Shown piece by piece: positions 1 through 5,502 of a DNA stretch of 11,566 nucleotides. The position numbers and the translations under genes were made by a program. The notes below the pieces were generated by a model, which was not told where the DNA came from, did no database searches, and worked only from the letters and a program-made list of their open reading frames with translations. The stretch comes from an uncultured Clostridium sp. (GTDB lineage: Bacteria; Bacillota; Clostridia; Lachnospirales; Lachnospiraceae): positions 1-11,566 of the forward strand of contig CATWBR010000101.1 of assembly GCA_958349075.1 (NCBI GenBank), in the 5' to 3' direction. Position 1 is the stretch's first letter; every line of letters starts with the position of its first letter.

Positions 1-18
1 CATTCAACCAACCTCCCC
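1..18 (-). promoter_or_regulatory. Candidate ribosome binding site and start codon of a gene leaving the window
   Basis: Read on the minus strand, a GGGGAGG purine-rich stretch lies about eight bases before an ATG that occupies the last three bases of the window (3-1). This is what the start of another collinear gene downstream of the YjbR-like gene would look like. Only one codon is visible, so nothing can be said about the product, and the match could be chance. Confidence 0.3.
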
Positions 19-60
19 ACACCGGACATTGGCCGTTCCGGCCGCGTCCTCCTTCCTCAA

Positions 61-387
61 TTAAATCGTCAAATCATAGCTTTCCCCTATCATCCGTTTC
101 ACTTCCTCCTCTGGAATCGTTCCGTCCATTATAATGGAGTTCCAATGAACCTTATTAAGGTGATATGCCGGGATGACGGACTTATAAACCCTGCGCCAGA
201 AATCCCTCCAGTCAGGGCTGCATTTCACATTGATCCACATATGGCCTTCCCGCTCAAATATCCATGCAAAAATCTTCTTATTCTCCCTGTGGCGTATAAC
301 CGTCCAGTTCGGATCATGAAACGGCTGATCCTCATAAGCATTTTTAAACGTGAGGCAGTAACGGATTATTTCCTCTCTGTTTTTCAT
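61..387 (-). CDS. MmcQ/YjbR-family protein
   Basis: This 108-residue protein resembles the small MmcQ/YjbR (DUF419) family, single-domain proteins with a CyaY/frataxin-like fold that are often labelled DNA-binding without a proven cellular role. Supporting features are the N-terminal helix, the core 'WTVIRHRENKKIFAWIFE', the 'WINVKC' strand, a late 'HWNSIIM' segment (residues 81-87) and a C-terminal acidic helix ending in 'MIGESYDL', the usual layout of the family. Length is normal. The start is preceded by AAGGTGG a few bases upstream. It begins 32 nt after the stop of the beta-lactamase gene on the same strand, with no hairpin terminator between, so the two may share a transcript. Function is not known from the sequence. 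Confidence 0.82.
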   Translation of the reverse strand: MKNREEIIRYCLTFKNAYEDQPFHDPNWTVIRHRENKKIFAWIFEREGHMWINVKCSPDWRDFWRRVYKSVIPAYHLNKVHWNSIIMDGTIPEEEVKRMIGESYDLTI

Positions 388-419
388 CTTTCCACCTTGT
401 TCCTATCTCAATACATTGA

Positions 420-1415
420 TTATACTCTATGTGATAGTCCGGTACAACGGCAATCTCCGATCAGTTCAATGGCTATTCTTTTTGCATCGGTGCTGGAAAC
501 GTCGTTATTATCCGTCTCTCCCAGATAGACGCAGAAGTATGCCTTTTCTTTTCCCGTATCGGCAAAACCGGTGAACCATGCATCCACAACAATTCCGGAT
601 GTCTTCCCAAGTCCTGTTTTTCCATAGATTTTAATATCAGACCGGCCGGAATCTGTTACAAGCATCGCATCTTTGAGCAGAGACAGTTCCGCCGCCGCAT
701 AGGATGAATCCTCGCCGAAAATACGTTCCAGCACTTCAACCTGCTCTTTAGGGGAGATTTTCAGGGATGATTCAACCCAGAATCCGGTCAGGGAGCGGTT
801 GTTGTTATTGTTGTTGAGGCGTCCCTCCCAGTCTGAAATATCACAGTTTCCATAATTCAGTTTATCCAGTTCCTCCTGGATGGCGTCTGGTCCCAGCTCA
901 TTGATGATTTTTCTGAAGTACCAGACACAGGAGGTTTGAAAGGCATCCTTAAAACCGATGTCCCTGTTCCATTTGTCGTTCCAGAATACCTCCCCGCTCC
1001 ACTTCCGGACAGAGTTCTCCTCCGATATCACACCATTCTTAATTCCGATCAGAGATGATATTATCTTGAATGTAGAACAGGGGGATCTTCGGGTATTACA
1101 TAGATTCTCATTATAGATCTGATATTTATTCTCATTGGGAAGATAGATTACCGCGCCGCCGTTTAATCCCTGAAAATAGGACGACCAGTCCGTTTCCTCT
1201 ATAACAGGCTGTTTTCCCATAACTGCGGCTGCCTGTGACGGTGCCGTCCCCTCCGGCTGTTCCTCTTCCGCTGGAAAAACCGCTTCTGTCCCGTCATTTG
1301 TGCTTCTTTCCTTTGCATCACTGCCGGATATCTCCTGCACGCTGCTTTTACAGGCGGTTAAAGATATGGATAATGCAACCAGCAATAGTAATCGTAACTT
1401 TCCTGTTTTTTTCAT
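420..1415 (-). CDS. Class D (OXA-like) beta-lactamase, lipoprotein
   Basis: This 331-residue protein is predicted to be a serine beta-lactamase of class D that hydrolyses penicillin-type drugs at the outer face of the membrane. The N-terminus is a lipoprotein signal (basic MKKTGK, a Leu-rich core, lipobox L-T-A-C with Cys22), followed by a roughly 50-residue acidic linker. The catalytic domain has all class D landmarks in order: STFK at 114-117 (nucleophile Ser114, carbamylated-lysine candidate Lys117), SCV at 162-164 (the S-x-V motif), YGN at 188-190, the omega-loop-like FWVE at 212-215, KTG at 266-268 and WFTGF at 280-284. A run of six Asn (201-206) interrupts the stretch between YGN and FWVE. 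I chose the start at 1415 because GAGGA lies seven bases upstream and the signal peptide begins there; an in-frame ATG at 1451 would add 12 non-signal-like residues and has no such site. No blaI/blaR-type regulator is in the window. A non-hydrolytic penicillin-binding sensor is a less likely alternative, as no multi-pass sensor region is present. Confidence 0.88.
   Translation of the reverse strand: MKKTGKLRLLLLVALSISLTACKSSVQEISGSDAKERSTNDGTEAVFPAEEEQPEGTAPSQAAAVMGKQPVIEETDWSSYFQGLNGGAVIYLPNENKYQIYNENLCNTRRSPCSTFKIISSLIGIKNGVISEENSVRKWSGEVFWNDKWNRDIGFKDAFQTSCVWYFRKIINELGPDAIQEELDKLNYGNCDISDWEGRLNNNNNNRSLTGFWVESSLKISPKEQVEVLERIFGEDSSYAAAELSLLKDAMLVTDSGRSDIKIYGKTGLGKTSGIVVDAWFTGFADTGKEKAYFCVYLGETDNNDVSSTDAKRIAIELIGDCRCTGLSHRV
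798..815 (-). repeat. Six-codon asparagine run (AAC/AAT) in the beta-lactamase gene
   Basis: Six consecutive Asn codons (AAC AAC AAT AAC AAC AAC) encode residues 201-206 of the class D enzyme, between its YGN motif and its omega-loop-like segment. Such trinucleotide runs can change length by slippage without shifting the frame. The encoded loop is probably flexible. Confidence 0.8.
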
Positions 1416-1422
1416 CTCACAG

Positions 1423-1427
1423 TCCTC
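1423..1427 (-). promoter_or_regulatory. Ribosome binding site deciding the beta-lactamase start
   Basis: GAGGA, read on the minus strand, stands seven bases before the ATG at 1415. It favours that codon, which opens a clean lipoprotein signal peptide, over the in-frame ATG at 1451. Confidence 0.7.
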
Positions 1428-1449
1428 ATCTTTCTGTGTTAATACGGCC

Positions 1450-1462
1450 ATTGATAATCAAT
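1450..1462. promoter_or_regulatory. 13-bp palindrome upstream of the beta-lactamase gene, possible operator
   Basis: ATTGAT-A-ATCAAT is a perfect inverted repeat with 6-bp arms, 35-47 bp upstream of the chosen beta-lactamase start. On the minus strand it overlaps a TATATT that could serve as a -10 element, although the nearest TTGTCA lies about 21 bp upstream, too far for a normal promoter. It does not resemble the TACA/TGTA dyads of known BlaI operators. Regulatory meaning is inferred from position only. Confidence 0.3.
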
Positions 1463-1511
1463 ATACGGATTTACTTTCCCGTTGAATGACAAAAGAACCC
1501 GCCCAGAGGGC

Positions 1512-1573
1512 TTTTAATATCACAGGCACTTTCCTATGCTAAGAAAGGATCCCCCTTTCCTATGATATTAAAA
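1512..1573. repeat. 62-bp inverted-repeat structure with internal direct repeats
   Basis: An 11-bp perfect inverted repeat (TTTTAATATCA at 1512-1522, its complement at 1563-1573) encloses two direct copies of CTTTCCTATG (1529-1538 and 1555-1564). Between the copies lies GAAAGG, which can pair with either CTTTC, giving mutually exclusive small hairpins. The right arm runs into the U-tract of the prfA terminator. It lies between prfA and the beta-lactamase gene and could be a leader structure, a backup terminator region or a degenerate miniature repeat element. Confidence 0.5.
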
Positions 1574-1605
1574 ATCGCCCCATCTTCTTATCGAATGGAG
1601 CGATT
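1570..1605 (-). terminator. Rho-independent terminator after prfA
   Basis: On the minus strand, AATCGCTCCAT (1605-1595) pairs with ATGGGGCGATT (1583-1573) in an 11-bp stem with one G-U pair, an 11-base loop and a following TTTTT tract. It lies about 15 bases after the prfA stop codon and closes the yqhQ-prmC-prfA unit. Confidence 0.85.
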
Positions 1606-1620
1606 ATAATAACGGTAATT

Positions 1621-2697
1621 TTAGATCTGTTCGTTCAGCCTGCTTAACTTTGCTGCCTGGTCGGCGGCAATGAGGCTGTCAATCAGCTCATTTAACTCCC
1701 CGTTCATTACGGAATCGATCTTATAGAGCGTCAGCTTAATCCTGTGCTCCGTCACGCGTCCCTGAGGGAAATTGTAAGTGCGGATCTTCTCGGAACGGTC
1801 ACCCGTGCCAATCTGGCTTCGGCGTTCTTCCGCCTCCTGGCTCTGGCGTTTCTCAAGCTCGATGTCAAACAGCTTGGAACGGAGCAGGCGGAATGCCTTT
1901 TCTTTATTCTGAAGCTGTGATTTCTCGGTCTGGCTGTAGATTACGATTCCCGTCGGCATATGGGTCAGACGGACGGCCGAATCGGTGGTATTGACACACT
2001 GTCCGCCGTTACCGGACGCACGCATAACATCAATACGGATATCCTTGTCGTCAATCACGACGTCGAACTCCTCGGCCTCAGGCATAACGGCGACGGATGC
2101 AGTGGACGTGTGGATTCTTCCTCCGGATTCTGTCTCGGGTACCCGCTGTACACGGTGTACGCCGCTCTCGTACTTCATCTTGGAGTAGGCTCCCTGGCCT
2201 GTAACCATGAACACCACTTCCTTGAAACCGCCGATTCCATTCTCATTGACGCTGACAAGCTCCGTCTTCCAGCGGTTGCTCTCCGCAAAATGTACATACA
2301 TTCTGTAAAGTTCCGAGGCAAAAAGAGCAGCCTCATCGCCGCCGGCTCCGGCACGTATCTCCACCATTACGTTCTTATCGTCATTCGGATCCTTGGGAAG
2401 CAGAAGAATCTTCATCTCCTGTTCCAGTTCCTCTATTCTCTTCTTTGCTTCGGCCAGTTCCTCCTTGGCCATCTCGCGCATCTCCTCATCGGACTCTTCC
2501 TCCAGGAGAGCCAGGCTGTCTTCCACATCCTGGTTTGCTTTCTTATACTCTTTATACGCCTCCACAATCGGCGTCAGATCTGCCTGCTCTTTCATCAGTT
2601 TGCGGAACCGTTTCTGATCCAGCGCCACGTCCGGGCTGTTCAGTTCTTCCATCAGTTCTTCAAAACGAATCAGCAAATCGTCCAATCTGTCAAACAT
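1621..2697 (-). CDS. prfA: Peptide chain release factor 1 (RF1)
   Basis: RF1 reads UAA and UAG in the ribosomal A site and triggers hydrolysis of the peptidyl-tRNA. The 358-residue protein has normal family length. Visible domains are an N-terminal charged helical region (about 1-105), the '[15 protein letters not shown]' start of the core (113-127), the tripeptide P-E-T at 187-189 inside '[18 protein letters not shown]' (the RF1-type codon-recognition element; RF2 would have SPF) and the catalytic GGQ at 231-233. The start has AGGAGG seven bases upstream. It is the last gene of the yqhQ-prmC-prfA unit, beginning 40 nt after the prmC stop, so the factor and the enzyme that methylates its GGQ glutamine are made together. 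A terminator follows. No unusual residues were seen. Confidence 0.97.
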   Translation of the reverse strand: MFDRLDDLLIRFEELMEELNSPDVALDQKRFRKLMKEQADLTPIVEAYKEYKKANQDVEDSLALLEEESDEEMREMAKEELAEAKKRIEELEQEMKILLLPKDPNDDKNVMVEIRAGAGGDEAALFASELYRMYVHFAESNRWKTELVSVNENGIGGFKEVVFMVTGQGAYSKMKYESGVHRVQRVPETESGGRIHTSTASVAVMPEAEEFDVVIDDKDIRIDVMRASGNGGQCVNTTDSAVRLTHMPTGIVIYSQTEKSQLQNKEKAFRLLRSKLFDIELEKRQSQEAEERRSQIGTGDRSEKIRTYNFPQGRVTEHRIKLTLYKIDSVMNGELNELIDSLIAADQAAKLSRLNEQI

Positions 2698-2737
2698 CGT
2701 AACCTCCTGCGTTTTTATAACGCTTCCAATTTATAAA

Positions 2738-3814
2738 CTATCTGTTCCAGCGCGCTCCAACCACACGGTCAAGCCCCGGTTCATCTTTAATTATTTCAAT
2801 GTCGCAAAATCCTGCCGTGGCCAGCAGTTGCCCTACCGCCGCCGCCTGATCATACCCGATTTCAAAGTAAATCATGCCGCCTTTTTTCAGGTAGGCGCCG
2901 CTCTGCCAGGCCAGCCTCCTGTAAAAATACAGTCCATCCTCGGAACCGTCAAGAGCCAGCCTCGGCTCATGGTCCTTGACCTCAGGCTCCAGTCCGTCAA
3001 TAACCGAAGACGGGATGTAAGGCGGATTCGATACAATAATATCATATTTATCGCTCTGATCCAGGCTGGAAAACAAATCGCTCTCCACAAGGAACAGCTC
3101 CCTCTTCCTGACTCCCGGCACCGCGGCAATTCCCGGCTCCCTGGCTCTTACCGCCGCTTGCGCTCCCTCTAAAGAGGCGGACTGCCGCTCCCCGGCGGGG
3201 GAATCCGACCGGTAGACATACGTGCTCATCTTAAGCTTCCACGGTGTTTCCGAAAGAAGCGTAGATTCCGAGCGGACCGTTCCCTTCTGGACGAGAAAGT
3301 GACGACGCGCATTCTTCTTCGCCACCTTAAGCGCTGCCCTGGATATGTCGGCGGCCGTTATCTTCTCGTAGGAACCGAGTACCGCGAGGCTGACGGCGAT
3401 ACATCCCGAACCCGTGCACATGTCGAGGATTGAGGTGTCCCTGTCCGGATGCTCTTTCAGTACCGTCTCCACCAGTTTCTCCGTATCCTGTCTGGGTATC
3501 AGGACATTCTCATTCACCGTAAACTCAAGTCCCATAAATTCCTGGTTGCCCAGTATATGCTGGATCGGAATACGGGCCGCTCTTTTTTCAAGATAGTCCT
3601 GATATACAGGAGCTGACTTTGAAAGTATCTGACTATCCACCGGCCGGTTTTTGTCCATCAGAAAATGCACCCGATCAATGGGGAAAGCCGCTTCCAGGAG
3701 ATACCATGCATCCAGTTGGGCATCCGCCACTCCGGCATCCAGAAGACAGTTCTTCCCTTCCTCCAGCAACTGCTGCCAGGTGGGCTCCTTCTCTTCTCTC
3801 AGAAATGTTGTCAT
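2738..3814 (-). CDS. prmC: Release factor glutamine methyltransferase PrmC with internal insertion
   Basis: PrmC (HemK) transfers a methyl group from S-adenosylmethionine to the GGQ glutamine of release factors, acting on the product of the next gene. In the 358-residue protein I see an N-terminal helical substrate-binding domain (about 1-95), the 'VLIPRQDTE' linker (104-112), the SAM-binding motif DMCTGSGC (131-138), the acidic end of strand 2 'AADIS' (154-158), and the catalytic NPPY at 263-266. Family members usually have about 280 residues. The excess is a block at roughly 172-241, between 'KKNARRH' and 'FLVESDLF', rich in Arg, Ser, Ala and Gly and probably a disordered loop. The frame is open across it and the following strand is intact, so this is an in-frame insertion, not a frameshift. 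The start codon overlaps the yqhQ stop by 4 nt (ATGA), implying translational coupling. The catalytic core appears complete. Confidence 0.94.
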   Translation of the reverse strand: MTTFLREEKEPTWQQLLEEGKNCLLDAGVADAQLDAWYLLEAAFPIDRVHFLMDKNRPVDSQILSKSAPVYQDYLEKRAARIPIQHILGNQEFMGLEFTVNENVLIPRQDTEKLVETVLKEHPDRDTSILDMCTGSGCIAVSLAVLGSYEKITAADISRAALKVAKKNARRHFLVQKGTVRSESTLLSETPWKLKMSTYVYRSDSPAGERQSASLEGAQAAVRAREPGIAAVPGVRKRELFLVESDLFSSLDQSDKYDIIVSNPPYIPSSVIDGLEPEVKDHEPRLALDGSEDGLYFYRRLAWQSGAYLKKGGMIYFEIGYDQAAAVGQLLATAGFCDIEIIKDEPGLDRVVGARWNR

Positions 3815-4752
3815 AATTTCGTCTCCGGAAAATTCTCCTTTAAATATTCTTTCCAGTCAAACACGGCTTCAGTCGCCGCAATGGCGACCTCTATCATGCT
3901 GTCGTCCGGCTCTGTTGTCGTAAGTCCCTGCATCCACATTCCGGGACGGCTGACAAGATCCATGAATTTTGAGTTGCTCCTGCCCGCCTTCTGAAGTATC
4001 TCATAAGACACGCCGGCGATTACGGGAATCAGGATAATCCTGCTGAGCATCCTGAAGCCGATATTGTCAATCCGGATTACCATGAAGAACAGAATACTGA
4101 TTATCATGACGATCAGGATAAAGCTGGTTCCGCACCTCTTATGTTCTTTGGAACTCGCTCTGACGTTCTCTACGGTAAGAGGATGTCCGTGTTCCACACA
4201 GTTAATACACTTATGTTCCGCTCCGTGGTACATGAAGGTTCTTCTGATATCCTCCATCCTTGACACAAGCTTGATATATAAAATAAAAATTGCGATTCTG
4301 ATTACGCCTTCCAGAACGGCCATCACATGTTCCGATGCAATAAATGATTTAAAAAAGTTTGCAATCACAAGGGGAAGAAGCATAAAAATTCCAATCGCCA
4401 GGATAAAAGAAAAAACCATTACGATTGTCATAACCACGCTCTCCAGCTTTTCACCGAATACGCGGTCCAGAAACTTCTCAAATTTACCCGGTTCTTCCTC
4501 CTCATCATCCTCAAAAAAGCTGGCGGAATAAGTCAGAGTCTTCATTCCCAGGATCATAGAATCAGCAAATCTGAAAACTCCCCTGATAAATGGAAGGGAC
4601 AAAATCTTTGCTTTCGCCGTGATGCTCTCATAATTGTCCTTCTTGACCTCGATCTCTCCATCGGGTCTGCGAACCGCCACCGCATAATCGTTGCGGTTCA
4701 TCATCATAATTCCCTCAATGACGGCCTGGCCGCCAATTCCTGAATATTTCAT
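3811..4752 (-). CDS. yqhQ: DUF1385 / YqhQ-family membrane protein
   Basis: This 313-residue integral membrane protein belongs to the DUF1385 (YqhQ) family, common next to prmC-prfA in Clostridia; no biochemical role is established that I know of. Family marks are the N-terminal 'GGQAVIEGIMM' (7-17), 'LPFIRGVF' (53-60), and a conserved loop with 'YHGAEHKCINCVEHG' (175-189) followed by 'EHKRCGTSF', rich in His and Cys and suggestive of a metal or redox site. Hydrophobic spans lie near 105-133, 145-163, 210-227 and 235-254, with an acidic segment EDDEEEEP at 81-88. The start has AGGAG eight bases upstream. It is first in the unit with prmC and prfA and overlaps prmC by 4 nt. That link suggests, but does not show, a role connected with translation termination or membrane insertion. 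Confidence 0.92.
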   Translation of the reverse strand: MKYSGIGGQAVIEGIMMMNRNDYAVAVRRPDGEIEVKKDNYESITAKAKILSLPFIRGVFRFADSMILGMKTLTYSASFFEDDEEEEPGKFEKFLDRVFGEKLESVVMTIVMVFSFILAIGIFMLLPLVIANFFKSFIASEHVMAVLEGVIRIAIFILYIKLVSRMEDIRRTFMYHGAEHKCINCVEHGHPLTVENVRASSKEHKRCGTSFILIVMIISILFFMVIRIDNIGFRMLSRIILIPVIAGVSYEILQKAGRSNSKFMDLVSRPGMWMQGLTTTEPDDSMIEVAIAATEAVFDWKEYLKENFPETKL

Positions 4753-4792
4753 TCGTTATACTCCTGCCTGAAAACCGGCTTGACATCTGAAA

Positions 4793-4826
4793 CAGTGAAA
4801 AAGCACGCCTTGGGGACTTTTCACTG
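4793..4826. repeat. 9-bp inverted repeat in the region upstream of yqhQ
   Basis: CAGTGAAAA (4793-4801) and TTTTCACTG (4818-4826) form a perfect 9-bp stem with a 16-base loop, 40-75 nt before the yqhQ start codon. Read in the direction of transcription there is no uridine run after it, so it is not a typical terminator. It may fold in the 5' leader of the yqhQ-prmC-prfA transcript or bind a regulator. I found no convincing promoter between the rpmE terminator and yqhQ. Confidence 0.55.
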
Positions 4827-4923
4827 CCAACCAATAAATCTTTATTAAAAAAGAATTCCTCTCCGCCGCAGTGCAATCCTGCGCGAAGGGCTTTACTACT
4901 CAATAGAGGGCCTATAGAATAAT

Positions 4924-4961
4924 AAAAAGGTTGAGTTTAATGTCGCCACTAAAACCCAACC
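4924..4961 (-). terminator. Rho-independent terminator after rpmE
   Basis: GGTTGGGTTT (4961-4952) pairs with AAACTCAACC (4938-4929) with one G-U pair; the loop is 13 bases and TTTTT follows. It lies 16 bases after the rpmE stop and separates rpmE from yqhQ. Confidence 0.88.
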
Positions 4962-4977
4962 CTTACATTGTTCAAAC

Positions 4978-5187
4978 TTATTTGTCTGCATTCATACCGT
5001 ACTTACGGTTGAACTTATCAATACGTCCACGGGCTGCAGCCGCTTTCTGCTGTCCTGTGTAGAATGAATGGCACTTGGAACAAACCTCTACGTGGATGTC
5101 CTTCTTTGTAGAACCTGTTACGAACTCGTTGCCACAGTTGCAAACAACTTTTGCCTGATAATAGGCTGGATGGATTCCTTCTTTCAT
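4978..5187 (-). CDS. rpmE: 50S ribosomal protein L31 (zinc-binding type)
   Basis: L31 is a small protein of the large ribosomal subunit at the central protuberance, bridging to the small subunit. The 69-residue product has the normal length and opens with '[11 protein letters not shown]'. Cys16, Cys18, Cys36 and Cys39 (CNC and CSKC) form the zinc ribbon of the C+ type, distinct from the cysteine-free paralogue used under zinc limitation. The C-terminal '[11 protein letters not shown]' is typical. I chose the ATG at 5187 because AGAGGTG lies six bases upstream and the family begins there; the frame stays open upstream to an ATG at 5280, but that would add 31 unrelated residues. It has its own promoter, a leader of about 160 nt and a terminator, and sits downstream of rho as in many Firmicutes. 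Confidence 0.97.
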   Translation of the reverse strand: MKEGIHPAYYQAKVVCNCGNEFVTGSTKKDIHVEVCSKCHSFYTGQQKAAAARGRIDKFNRKYGMNADK

Positions 5188-5349
5188 GATTTTCACCTCT
5201 CTGATTTTTCTTGTGCGATTTCCGACCGCTGTTTTTGTTACTATGTTAAAGCCTTGCACACCCATGTTCCACTCTTCCATCGTCTAAGCAGACCATCAAC
5301 CGTAAGGACGACTCACGCAGATGTCAAAACTACCGTCTAATTATACAGC
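5188..5349 (-). promoter_or_regulatory. Candidate structured rpmE leader
   Basis: From the predicted transcription start near 5349 to the rpmE ATG there is an untranslated stretch of about 160 nt, long for a 69-codon gene. It holds a 6-bp hairpin, CGTGAG/CTTACG (5317-5301, one G-U pair), with loop TCGTC. The loop is complementary to GACGA downstream (5284-5280) and, with one G-U, to GACGG upstream (5337-5333); both lie in TTAGACG direct repeats flanking the hairpin. A pseudoknot or two alternative folds are possible, as expected of an autoregulatory ribosomal-protein leader. Leaders have been proposed for rpmE in Firmicutes, but I cannot match this one to a known model by eye. With the promoter and the rho terminator, this fills the gene-free interval 5188-5502. 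Confidence 0.4.
5194..5200 (-). promoter_or_regulatory. Ribosome binding site deciding the rpmE start
   Basis: AGAGGTG on the minus strand, six bases before the ATG at 5187, fixes the L31 start and argues against the longer in-frame reading from 5280. Confidence 0.75.
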
Positions 5350-5355
5350 TTATCC

Positions 5356-5384
5356 AGTATACCATATGAATCAGTGAATTGCAA
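5356..5384 (-). promoter_or_regulatory. Promoter of rpmE (sigma-A type)
   Basis: TTGCAA (5384-5379) is separated by exactly 17 bases from TATACT (5361-5356). It lies between the rho terminator and rpmE, so rpmE can be transcribed independently of rho. Confidence 0.78.
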
Positions 5385-5441
5385 GCTCTTTCAATGTGAA
5401 TTTACAGTCGGAAGAGCTGCCGGCATGAATTTATAGGTTAT

Positions 5442-5472
5442 AAAGAAAAGTCCGCGATGCGGACTTTTCTTT
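5442..5472. terminator. Strong hairpin terminator after rho, probably bidirectional
   Basis: A perfect 14-bp stem (AAAGAAAAGTCCGC and its complement, 5442-5455 and 5459-5472) with a three-base loop lies about 30 bases after the rho stop. Because the stem ends in A-rich and T-rich arms, a uridine-rich tail follows it on either strand. It closes the rho transcript; no gene on the plus strand needs it. Confidence 0.9.
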
Positions 5473-5502
5473 GCCGATTATTTAAGATTTAGAAGTTAAA
5501 TT

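Noticed and set aside
31..43. GGCCG-TTC-CGGCC hairpin after the YjbR-like gene
   Set aside because: A real 5-bp inverted repeat but with no uridine run on the minus strand, so it cannot be called a terminator; too small to interpret.
1499..1515. GCCC-AGA-GGGC followed by TTTT on the plus strand, possible terminator
   Set aside because: The stem has only 4 bp and no plus-strand gene precedes it; the minus-strand reading (AAAAGCCC...GGGTTCTTTT) is imperfect.
1960..2736. A 258-residue plus-strand open frame opposite prfA
   Set aside because: It is the antisense shadow of RF1; the peptide has no recognisable motif and an odd Leu/His-rich composition.
4780..4785. Perfect TTGACA on the plus strand
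   Set aside because: No -10 element at 16-18 bases and no plus-strand gene follows.
4715..4903. A 62-residue open frame on the minus strand upstream of and overlapping yqhQ
   Set aside because: No domain, no good ribosome binding site, and it overlaps the yqhQ start in another frame.
5188..5280. N-terminal extension of L31 from an ATG at 5280
   Set aside because: The added 31 residues match no L31, have no good ribosome binding site, and overlap the structured leader; the ATG at 5187 has AGAGGTG.
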